A stretch of DNA of 64,000 bases from Bimastos eiseni (Eukaryota; Annelida; Clitellata; Crassiclitellata; Lumbricidae): positions 5,880,034 through 5,944,033 of the forward strand of contig OY365814.1 in the NCBI GenBank assembly GCA_959347315.1, given 5' to 3'. Under the pieces are notes generated by a model. The model was given only the letters and a program-made list of their open reading frames with translations. It was not told the origin of the DNA and did not search any database. The translations under genes and the position numbers were made by a program. This document shows, in pieces, positions 23,058-35,676 of this stretch (position 1 is its first letter; every line of letters starts with the position of its first letter).

Positions 23058-26000
23058 CTATGGAAGCAACATAGTAAGCGAATTATATGATTCAACGTCA
23101 TGAGCTCTGATAGAGCTTCTCACTTTCCCCGGCCATTAATTTAAAATAAGATGGTTTCATTTTTGATCTCTTGAGCCGTGAGAAGCTGCAGGTAGATGTG
23201 AGGAGTTTATATTGTTTGCTAGTACAAAATTGTAGAAAATTAAATGGAATACGGCAGAAGAGGAAAAAACTAAGCAGAATGTAAATAAAGACAAATAAAA
23301 TAGACTAACGTATACTGACATAGAATAAAATGAGGAACACAGAGCAGAATGGAGCAGAAGAAAAGTGATATTAAGTAGAAAATACTCATAAGAAAAAAGA
23401 TGCGAAATAGAAGAATAACAGAACAAAAAAGAAAATTCCCAACCAATGCAAATATTATAGCGTTGAATAGATAAAACAAAACAATGGAATAGCTGCCGGA
23501 TGATCAAGCAGAATTCATTTGAATAAAATAATATGGAACATCAGACAGTTAAGCAGGCATACTGGATTTAAAGCGGATAAATATAACTGAAGTGAAGACG
23601 ATAAAGATTAAGAGAACTGGACAACACAGAATGAAAGAATATAAGAAAGTAAAATAAACTAACCAAAGACAATCAAATAGACTAAACTAGAAAATACCTA
23701 AACCTGAAGAATGAACTGCCATTTGAACAGAAACCTGAAATGTGATATCATGGGAGAAGAGCGCAGGAACAGATTGTAGACTACAAACATGAGATGCCTG
23801 TTGTTTTGTAGACCTCTGAGTATTGATCAATGAAAAATGCATCATGATAAGAGTCATAAATATATATATATATATATTTATTTATATAGAGTTCATTTCA
23901 ACATAATATTAAATAAATTTTGACGTCTCCTACTTTCTTGTGATGATCCCATGACACCATTCCTCGAAGACTCTGCTATTCTCCTGCCTCAGGAACTTGG
24001 CCTGCGTTGCCAGGAACCACTTCACCGTCGCCTGTCTCGTCCCTATCTCTCCGTATAGAGAAGACGACATCTCCTGGCGCCTCTGGTTCAGGAACTTCTC
24101 CTCGAGGACCTCGAAGTCGGAATCAGACGAATCGCTATCGGCATTTTTAGCTTTCTGTTCAGAAGAAGTACATGGATGTTTCACAATCGTAGCTGACGTT
24201 GTCGACGTATTTGTCACCGCAATCATCACCAACTAGACCAACTAGACCTAAACCTTTTAAGTTAAATTTCTCATTGAATAGGGTTTTCATTCAAGGACTG
24301 AGCTTTTAAACTGGATATTAATACAAAAATAATAATATTAATAAGAACTGGATATTAATATTATAATAATGATGTTAATAAGAAATAATAATGACATTAA
24401 TAATAATAATAAATAATAACAATAATCATAGTAATGCAATATTATCAATAGTTAGTGTCATACACAGTGCGATGCCATATCAAACTATTGGCCCGCAGAA
24501 TACTTAATTCGCATCCTTTTCAATGTCTTTGGTCGTGGGCTTTCATATAGGCCTATATACACAGGTACAAAGTACTTCTAGAAAGTGCAACTGCTGATCT
24601 AGATTATTATTATAACAGCAATTTTTACATAGCACCCCTTCAAGTTTGCCAACTCAGAAGCGCTAGCAGCTCAGAACAGTCTTAAGAGAAGTGAGAAACG
24701 AGGCAGACTGATTAACAGGTAATTGTTGAAACGCGGTAGGGAACCCATTATGTGTCACATGACCAGCCACTGAGAAGGCGCGGCGCTGCCTGACTGCAGT
24801 CCGGGAACGGGGTGAGAGGCTTCACTCTGAATGCTGGTTTAATCAATGAATATTCAGTAAAGATGATTAATAATAAATAAATATAAATAATAATAGCAAT
24901 AGTGATGTTATCGTAGTCGTAATCATCATAATAGATTACATCGTAACATTATTATTTAACATGGCTGAATAACTGATTTCTGTTTTACCACATCGGTGAG
25001 CAGCGAATAGAATCTACTACTTCTATGGGAGTTGAGGGAGGTTGCCGCTGAAGCCTTGGCCTGTCCTCCTCTTAAGGTCTTCGGTTTGACCTGGGCATAG
25101 ACCGGTGAAGTTGGCTGAACCAAACTGTAAACACTCTCTGAGTAATAAAAAAATAAATAACGTTCATAAATATCAGTAGTGTATAAAAAGCCCATTATGT
25201 CTTATCTTAAAAGTATAACCTCACCTAATCTGATCTGTGTTTATGATGCACAATGCATCAACTGATTGTTGGTTCGCATAAAAAACAGCGAAAATCAAGA
25301 CTCTTTGACGAAGGCCTACACGTCATGTGTAGGCCTACTGGCGTTCTTTATAACGGGTGCACATCCAACACTTTAGGTGTAAACTGCAGTTCCATCAAGG
25401 CTCCAGATCCTGATCTTTGCTAATTTTATACTTTCTATGTGTGGTTTACACCCACGAATTCCTCATCTTCCTTCTACTTTTCTTTTAAATCTGTCCTCTT
25501 TGGTCGTGGCTGACCTGGGAGTGCCTCTGCATAGAATTCTTGAAGAGGCTCTATGTCGAGTTTCATTTATTGATTTATATTGCATCGCCGTCTCTTAAAT
25601 TTATTATGCTTGCAGATGACGCTAATGTATTTATGTCTGATATCTCACTGTTTGAACTGGTTATTGTGATTAATAAATTTATTTTAAAACTTTCTTTCTC
25701 GTCAATTGCTAAGGACTGGCTGTCTATAGAGGTTTAGGACATGACATGGTGGATCGCAGAAATGAAGCGTTAAGAAGAGACTAACCGTTATCCTGTGTAG
25801 ACAAAAGTTCCGAAAGAAATCTCAAATGGCAGTCCTTGAGGAAGATCTTCGTCTTCCTAAAAGTTCAAACAGCCTAAAAATAGTTTCCCGCTAAAAGATC
25901 CGAGTTTTTGCTTTTGTGACGAAAATTAAATGATATAGGTTAGTTGAAACTGTTAACTTTCGTGATGTAAAAACTTTCTTTTTTTTATGTTAACTTTTCG

Positions 26001-29000
26001 TGTGTATAGGAACGTGTTTAATTGCGACGGTGAATGTCAGTCACGTCCTTCTACTAATTGGCATTAACACCATTCAATGGCATTCCAATGTCGCTAGGAA
26101 CCTTAAAACCATGTTTAGGACTCGACAGCGCTTAATCGCTTGCAATGGTTTCCTATTCAGCAACTTATGGTCTATTCGTTTCAAATCTAGGCACATAGTT
26201 CAAAATAAACCTCAAAATAAACATCGACAGTACTTTAAATCAATCTGCATTCAACCTATTAACTAGGACCGCCATTTATTAATCCATCCATCACCGTCTG
26301 AATGCTCGCTCTGGCTAGAACTAATATTGTCTAGTCACGTTTTGGAAACAAGCGTCCTCGTTTTTGGCTATTATTAGTAGAATTCCTTTCCTGCATCTGT
26401 TGCCTTTTAAATTTTGTTTTTCCATATTAAAAGATGATTCTCTGTATTATTAGACTGATATTTTTCACAGTAGAATGAATCATTACCTCTTGACTTTAGC
26501 ACGTCGTGTAAGACACAAAATTTGATAAATAAACTCAGTCAAAGAACATCATTTAATTTTCTCACATATTTACAAGACGACCACAATTATCCGCGAATTC
26601 TAAATTCTACTTCCATATTCAATCTACTTACTCCATTATCTCATACTACAGTTAGTTAAATTAGAGCAAACAGACGTGAGTGAATGGCTTAAGATCTACC
26701 CATGTCATGCGAGTGGAAATGAAACTGTAGTAACTATCCCGTTTGGTACGTCACTCCATATTCAGATTACGGCATGTTGGAGAATAAAATATAACTAAGA
26801 GCGTCAGTTAATAGGTAAATGTTACCTAGTTGGCGCTGCTAATCTATAAGAAATGACTTAATAATGCCTTTATTTAATTCAAACAAAGCAGACGACAACA
26901 TTTGCTCTGTGGTTTTCACAAACAATAGTGTTACTGAAAGTCTAAACGTTTCACATTAATAATCTACTCTAACTGCTATTATACCATTAAAGCTCTCGGC
27001 ATACAACATCATTAGGCCTAATATGTGTAACCAACGCAGTCGTGGCTCTCACCCGATTTGCCAGCCTCCGGGAATCTTGCAGTTGCTGAGAATCGAGTGA
27101 CATGTCTCGGCTGCAGTGGATGAGGTCGCCGCTTTTGCAATTGAGACAATACCTTTGTATCTGCATATATAAGATATAATTCAGGTGTGTTCAGGTACAC
27201 GAAACGCATTCATACGCAGAAACATCAATCACATGCGTGAACACCCCAGTACGTACTGGATAATTATTATGTGGATGTACTCTGGGCATATTTAGGCCTA
27301 TGTCCTCTACCCCAGTCTCTTCTCACCCTTCTCTTCTCTTCTCACCATGCACGAGCTATTATGGAAATCGCTCAATTTCACCAATGGAATATTAACAGAT
27401 TCAAATCCCACATCCACATCAAACACTTTTATTTTCACTATCAAAGTCTTTTTTCCAGCCGATTTGATTACTGCAGCTAATTTATTATTATATAAATCAT
27501 ATATATATATATAATATTATTTTTGCTTATTCGATTTGAACTGACAATCCGAAATATGATTACATGGAATATTAGAAACAGATTGTAACTACCTTAAAAG
27601 GCTGCCATATATATACACTATACCAATGGTATCACTGAGAGCAAGTTCACACAAAATTTATTGTTAAGGGTTAAAATTATGTGGCCTTTGAATAGCAGCA
27701 TGTCACAGTTTGTCACACCCATATTGAACTCGTTACAGAAACCATTTCCGAGTTCGCCAACATTTAGAAACGTCCGACCAATTGTAGTTCAATTGATTCC
27801 AAACTCGATCCACATAATAACACTACTTTCACTCTTGCCTGTCCTCACACTTCACCAGTGTATGTCTCCTAGACGTTCGAGGCAGTTGAGCGAGAGCTTA
27901 AGGATTCACTGCCCTGATTCCGTTCTTTAGTCAGCTCCTTAATGTCGCTTAATCTAGAAGACTTGCCTGCTACAACTCGCGTTCCCACCTTAACCTCATT
28001 TCTGGTCTCCCTCAACTACAGATTTCGTTTCAAACGTCCATGAACTGGTGTCCGTCCGTTCAGTTTGATAACTGCGCTTTACGTAAGAGCGACTAGATTA
28101 AGTCAGATTCGACATACATGTAGGCCTACATTGTATTATGTGCATATGCACAAATATGGAGATACTTCAATGGTCCAACAATAAAGTTCGCAAGAGTATT
28201 TTTTCTATCAACACATAAGTAATTCCAGAGGATTGGGTAATGCAGATTAATCAATTTCCGGATCATGAGTTGATTAGTTTACCACGCGACGAAACGCGAT
28301 TTGAAATAATTTTTTATGTTGGAACTCACGTTTCGGCGAACTGTTCGTGGTCGATAGAGATGACGAAACCAGTGGAGTACATCTTAGCAGCCTGAAGGAC
28401 ACCCAACGAGTTCAGCTGAAGAGAAAGACATATCCTATGAAGATCAGTTGATTCTGATTCTGGCGGTGGACAAGAGATTGCAATTACGTTAACGACGATG
28501 GGGATATTGCTTGAATAATTGTTTGGCTGGTCGATGGGTCAGTTAACCTGATTCATTGGATGATTGGTTTGTTCCTTAATTGGTTGGTTTGTTCGTTGGT
28601 TGGTTTCCTCGAAAGTTATTTTTTTTAGTTGATTGGTTGATGGATTGGGTGGTTGTTTGATTGATTGGATTGTTGGTTTGCGCGTTGGTAGAGCAACCCG
28701 ATATGGCACTTAAACTACCTCATTGTATTTTACGGTTTTCGTTACTCTGTTTGTTGGTTTACGTTCGTTGGTTGGGTTGTCACTTAGTTGACGAGTTCAT
28801 TCACTCGTTATTTTGTTGATTTATTAATTGATTGATTCATTAGATTCATAGTTGGTTATGACGATTTCTCTGCAAGGTATATACATTGTACCTGGTCCAA
28901 GACGTATTGGTCATCAAACACCTGTCCTCTGTTCGTCTTGTTCTGACGAATGCAAGATATGAAGTGCGGCTTAATAGTTCCAAGTCTATCCAGCAGAGAC

Positions 29001-32000
29001 TGGATCGAATTCTAACAGACAGAAGCAACGAATCGAATTGTCACAGAAAACGAAACAATCGAGTCTTGGCACTAAACAACAAGTCTAACTTAAGCAGGAA
29101 AATTAACAAACGACTTCAAACAAGAGATCCAACAAATAAATTTCAAAACCTAAAAGAAAAAATCAAATTTTATATAAAAAGCAACAAAATGAATTCTAAA
29201 AGAACATTCCAACAAATTAAATTCCAAATGGAAAACCAAGACAAAACCTGCAGATCAACTTACAAGGGTAAAATCAGCAGACTGAATTCTAAAAGGAAAA
29301 AAATTGAATTCTAGAAGAAAACACACGAAATCATTTCTAACAGAAAAATCCAACAAATCGAATTCTAAAAGAAAAACAAAAAATCCAATTCAAAAGGAAA
29401 GAAACCTACAAATCGAATTCTAGCAAATAAAAATAAATAAAAATGAATTCATGCAGATGAAAAAACTTACCAAATTCCAGTAGAAAAACCTTACGAATGA
29501 AAATCCGAAAGGAAAACAATATTTAAAATAAGAAGAAAAAACAAAACAAATTCAAATAAGAAAACCAGTCAATAGATTTCCAGCAGAAGAATCTGAAACA
29601 AATATCATCTAGGAAATAATTTCTACCCGTAAGGTGAGGTAAGAATCTGCAGGATTTCGACTATTTAGGTCGGTAACCTGGCAAAGGAAAGACACGCTAA
29701 TGCAAGTACAATGAGGTGAAAATAATTAGTGAGGTAATGATGTAAGACGAGGTAATACGAGAGAAACAGCGAACAATTACAATATTGGCAGAGTAAAATA
29801 TATTGGCAAGGCAGAGCGAAGGTAGAGTAAAGTAGTAATGTGAATTGGGTGACAGAACTACAGAAGTATTCCCGAAGGCAGAAGAACAGTGGTTAACTGA
29901 TTGGGGGATCCATTCCCTGAAGAAGCTATCTTCCCCAAGCAGAGTGTCTGTGAACATCATTCTGACACCTTACAGGTTTTGATGACTTATATAGCGCTGC
30001 TACAATCTTCTCATTTAACCAATCTTACAGTTCTCGATAACGACTGATTACTACCAAGTCAAATAGAGGGCAGCCGCATCACAGCCTGCGGGTGATTGGT
30101 TGGTAGCCTACTTCATAAGCGCATTTGGACTGAGTTCAAAATGATGAGGCAGTTCGTATTGCGAGAGACTTGGGGCTAATGTGTGTTCTAACCAACCTCC
30201 TTGGGAAACGACTTTCAAAAAGGCATGTACGCACGAAAAATCATGTCTAGTGCCCAGTCGAACAGCCTGACACGTCTGATACGACATAATTTGGCGTGGC
30301 CTGGCTATTTCGGCTACAAAGGAACCTTCTGGACTTGTGAAGTCCAGATGGATCCCATGGGATGATGGCAACTACCTTGCCAGGTACGACACTGCTATCA
30401 ACATCGTTACAAAATCAGACTACACCAGACCATCTCAGGTCACAGATGTTGCTTTCGAGGTAGCAGTAAATCGAAAATCATCCAAATATTATGCCATTTA
30501 TCATCATCATGTATAGGGTCCTTCGCTTTTGAAACTCTGGAACAAGTAAACGATGATGGCTTTTTCTTAGTAATAACTGGCGAGAGATAACAGAGGAAGT
30601 ATCCTCCTCTGTCAGTACTCATCAGTCAATCCAGTGTTTTCAAAGCAGTCATTGTAGTACGTCTCAAACTGTGAAGAATAGAAATTCCAGAACATTGCTC
30701 ACCTATTGTGACTGTTGAGTAGTAGAAGCAGAAACAGAAACCGCAAGAAAAACAAGAAGAAGCAGAACAACAACAGCAAATAAAATAATATTATTAACAA
30801 CAACGACAACGCCAACAACAATAGGCAATAATAATAATAAATTATAATAATAATAGGCCTAATAATTGGCTTAATAATAATAATAATTATTATTATTATT
30901 ATAAGATTGACAATAATAGTAATTATAATTGATGAACACGTTTACACAAAAACACATTCAGAATCACATTGCTCGGTTCTGTGTCTATAGTCCGAAGGTT
31001 CGATAGATTGCATGGTGTCCGGTCGATAGGTGATAAGATTGCGGTTTTAATGGTAGCTGGATTGATGAAAAGAATTACGTTTGTCTAGAAGCTGGATTGC
31101 ACCATTCTCTTCATTCATCCAGCTTCCATTTAATCATGAATCTTTTCATATCAATCCAGCTCTCAGTTTTACACATTCTTTTCATCAATTAACCTAGCTC
31201 CTAGTTAAATTAGTGTCGGAGTATAGAATCCTCAGACTATCGAGCCTTCTCCCACAAATACACTTAGACATGCACCATTTATCCAATGGATGACGATGAC
31301 CATGTTTACAACGGCTTAAAATATGTAGTAGCTGGTCTTACTTTGAAGTGCGTTGTAGTCGTTAGATTTCTGCTGCTTGGAACTGGATCCTTCTAAAGCA
31401 GCGAACAATTAATATGTATAGAAATTAGTTATCCGCCCAAAATAGAAATAACAAATAGATGAATGAATTATGCCTCGTCTTCCTTGTGGAAATCCATAGG
31501 ACCTACTATGTAAAGTTTTGGAAAGTCATGGAGTTAAGACTTTAGTGCCAGACAAGATGAATAAACTCGAATTAGGCATACAAGTAGGCTGACATAGGCC
31601 TATAACTGTATGTTAGGTTGCGGTCTAGTCAGCTTGATCCTTTTACGAAACGAATATTTGATTGTATTTTATGAGAACTCGATTATCATGCTCATAATTA
31701 TAAACTTCTTATCAACTTCAAAATGTTATAAAAAATTATGATAAATATTACGCTCGATCCAACTAGAGCAGATTGGATTAGTTGAATTAGATGTGAATTA
31801 GATTAGTTGAACTAGATGTGCGTGGACTAGACGAAATTAGAATATAAGGAAATATAATTGAAGCAGAATAGAAATTGAACAGAAAAGCATAGACTAGTAA
31901 TGACACAAACAAGCCTACGGGACTACTAGGACTAGCCTATAAAAGAAAAGACTGGACTAGCATAGAATAGAACGTAAAAGAAAAACAGTAATCGTGATAT

Positions 32001-35000
32001 CGGTAGAAGTGGGGCAACAGTAGCAGTATTAATATTAGCAATGGTAATAATTATTATGTCAGCTTGAAATAGGCTATTAAGCTCACATAATAATTATTAT
32101 TATGTAGAATAGTGTTGGTTATATATTATCAATTGTCGAACCTTTGACGATGAACCTCTTCTGTAGAAGACCATTGTTCCTCTTGAGCTTATACTTGCTT
32201 TAAAATAATAATAATAAAGACATAATGAATGTAGACCCTAAATCAAAATAAAATAGCACTTTTCTTGGTGCATCGAAAAATAGCACCTCTATAAAGTCGA
32301 CGACAGCACAGTTCTACAAGATGTTCTGTATAGATTAAAGGACAAGCTAATTACTTGAACGTAGAGAACAACTTATTGCAAGGTAATAATTATAATCATC
32401 GTTTTTCAACTGTAAGGTACTCTGTCCTGGTCTACTCTGTTATAATTGTTTAGGCTATTATATTATCATCAAGTTCGGTAAATCTACTTCAGTCTAGTCA
32501 AGTCTTCATCACTCGTTAACTCAAAACTTATAAAGCTCTAATGTCAATCGCTGGGCACGAGCTAATTCACGAGCTACATGCATGCGTCAAGTCAGAGGAG
32601 GTTTCCCAAAGAGTAGGCACACGATGTTCGTGTTCGGTTTAAAATTTTACAGAAATTGCAGTGGCATTAACGGTATAGCATAATATCAGCAGCTGTAATA
32701 GAACAGCAACTTGTAACAATCAGAATAAGGCATATATATTTCATTTCAAACATAATACAATACTAGGCCTATATAACAAAAATATTTCCACTGTTATAGT
32801 AGCGTAATCATTACTTTTACAAGTGTTAGTAGTGGTGGCGCTGCATGGACGCAAAATACGCAGTTGCGTCCCAAAAAGGTCTAATGGCTAAAAAATAGTG
32901 AGTAGTGACGTAACAAACAGTAGGAAGAATCGCCAATGTGACATAGTGACCTGTGTCGTAACAAACAGTAGGAAGTATCGCCAAAGAATGGCAGTTAGTA
33001 GTGACGTATCAAAAAGAAGGAAGAATCGCAAAAAAGATAGTGAGCAGTGACGTAACTAACAGTAGGAAGTATCGCTAAAGAAAGACAGAGAGCAGTGACG
33101 TAGCAACAGTAGCAAGTATCGTTAAAAATAGATAGTGCTTAGTGACGTAACAAACAGTGGAAAGTATCGCCAAAGAAAGACAGAGAGCAGTGACGTAACA
33201 GACAGTACGAGGCAACGCCAAAGAAAAACATCAATGACTTAACAGGCCGTAGGGCAGTGACGTGACAAACAGTAGGAAGTATCGCCCAAGCAAGATAGAG
33301 AGCAGTGACGTAACAAACAGTAGCAAGTATCGCGAAAGAGAGACAGAGAGTAGTGACGTAACAAATAGCAGGAAGTATCGTTAAAAAGATATTGAGTAGT
33401 GACGTAAAAAGCTTTAGTAAGTATCGCCAAAGTAAGATAGTGATCAGTGACGTAACAAACAGTAGGAAGTATTGCCAAAGAAAGATCGTCGCCAGTGACG
33501 TAACAAACAGTAGGAGATATCGCCAAAGAAAGAGGGTGAGCAGTGACATAACAAGGAGTAGGACGTTTCGTTAAAAAATACAGAGAAGTGACGTAACAAG
33601 CTGCAGTAAGTATCGCCTTAAAAAGATAGTGACCAGTGACGTAGCAAACAGTAGGAGGTATCGCCAAGGAAAGACTGAGAGCAGTGACGTCGCAAACAGT
33701 AGGTTGTACCGCCAAAGAAGATAGCGATTAGTGACGTAACAAACAGTGGGAAGTATCGCCAAAGAAAGACAGTGAATAGTGACGTATTAAAAAGGAGGAA
33801 GACTCGCAAAAGAAAGATAGTGAGTAGTGACGTAACTAACAGTAGGATGTATCTCCAAAGAACAGACAGAGTGAAGTGACGTAACAGACAGTGGAAAGTA
33901 TTCTTTAAAAAATTTAGTGAGCAGCTACGTAAAGAGCTGTAGTAAGTATCGCCAAAGGAAGACAGTGAAATATGACATAGCAAACAGTAGGAAGTATCGC
34001 GATAGAAAGATAGTGGCCAGTGGATAGCAAATCGTACGAAGAAACGGGAAGTTAGATTTCAGTGACGTAACAAACCGTAGGAAGTATCGCCAAAGAAAAT
34101 AGTGATTAGTTACGTAACAAACAGTGGGAAGTATCGCCAAACAAAAGACAGTGAGTTGTGACACAGCACACCGTAGGAGTTATCGCCAAGAAAGAGATTG
34201 AGCAGTGACGAAACAAACAGTAGCAAGTATCGTTAAAAAAGATAGTGAGAAGTGAAGTAGCAAGCTGCAGTAAGTATCGCCAAAGAAAGATAGTGTCCAT
34301 TGACGCAACACACAGCCGGAAATATCGCCAATGAAAGACAGTGAGTAGTACGTAAGTAAAAGAAGGAAGTGTCGAAAGAGAAATATAGTGATAAGTGCTA
34401 AGTAGGAAGTATCGCCAAAGAAAGACAGAGAGCAGTGACGTAAAAAATAGCAGGAAGTATCGTTAAAAAAGATATTGAGTAGTGACGTAAAAAGCTGTAG
34501 TAAGTATCGCCAAAGAAAGATAGTGACCAGTGACGTAACAAACAGTAGGAAGTGTCGTTAAAATAAGATAATGAGAAGTGAAGTAACAAGCAGTAGAAGG
34601 TATTGCCAAACAAAGACAGATAGCAATGACGTTAGAGGCCGTAGAGCAGTGACGTGACAAACAGTAGGAAGTATCGCCCAAGGAAGACAGAGAGCAGTGA
34701 CGTAACAAACAGTAGCAAGTATCGCCAAAGAAAGATAGTGCCCAGTGACTTAACAAACAGCCGAAAGTATCGCCAATGAAAGACAGTGAGTAGTGACGTA
34801 AGAAAAAGTAGGAATTTTCGAAAAAGAAATATAGTTACTAGTGACGTAAGAAACAGTAAGAAGTATCGCCAAAGAAAGACAGTGAGTAGAGACGTTACAA
34901 ACGGTAGGAAGTATGGCCAATAGTGGTGGCACTTCATGGACGCAAAATACGCAATTGCGTCCCCAAAAAGGATAACAAATCACCAAATATTTCAACAAAA

Positions 35001-35641
35001 ATTTTTTTGGAAATTTTGGTTCTTAGTGGTCCATACATTTCAATATACTATAGTTAAAAATTTCATCTTGTGCGGAACATGTGTATTGCCGCTATTGCGT
35101 ACCAAATTTTCAAGCGCTGGCTATTATTGCGTACCGAATTTGCAAGGCCAGCACTAAGTGTTAGTATAATTATTGATTACTACATTCCATTACACCCGTG
35201 TCATAAAAGGCATCCAATGATACAAAGTCTGTTGGTGATGATTAACATGAACCTACATTTAAAGAGTGTTCCCAATACATCGTTCTCTGCGTTCTGAAGC
35301 ATAAGAACAGCGCTGGCAGAGAACACATTCTGGTTCTTCGACAACCAACCTCTCGAGTCGTACGTCACCTAAGGTCATTGAGGTCAAGGGTAACAGGGAT
35401 GATCAGATCAATTGTCGCCAGGTATATATATTTCAAAATAACATTACTGTGTCAGGCAATGTGTGGTAATATTAATTAAGCATGGAGGCCATGATGACAA
35501 TATCAACTACGATGAAATCAAATTAAGGTAAACAATTACGTGATTGATGGCAGATAATTTAATAGAGTAAAGACACTTCCTTGTAATTGCAATACTAATA
35601 ATCATATTGATCACGATGATTATGTTCCTGTTGACGATGAC

Positions 35642-35676
<35 letters not shown>

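Noticed and set aside
32142..32197. Reading of exon 15 in the frame [13 protein letters not shown] as the KN.D.L segment
   Set aside because: Exon 14 already supplies that block, and only the other frame keeps phase with exons 14 and 16.
33139..34998. Many overlapping minus-strand open frames with LFLWRY..LFVTS repeats, looking like a membrane-protein family
   Set aside because: They are translations of the 48-bp minisatellite, open because 48 is divisible by 3.
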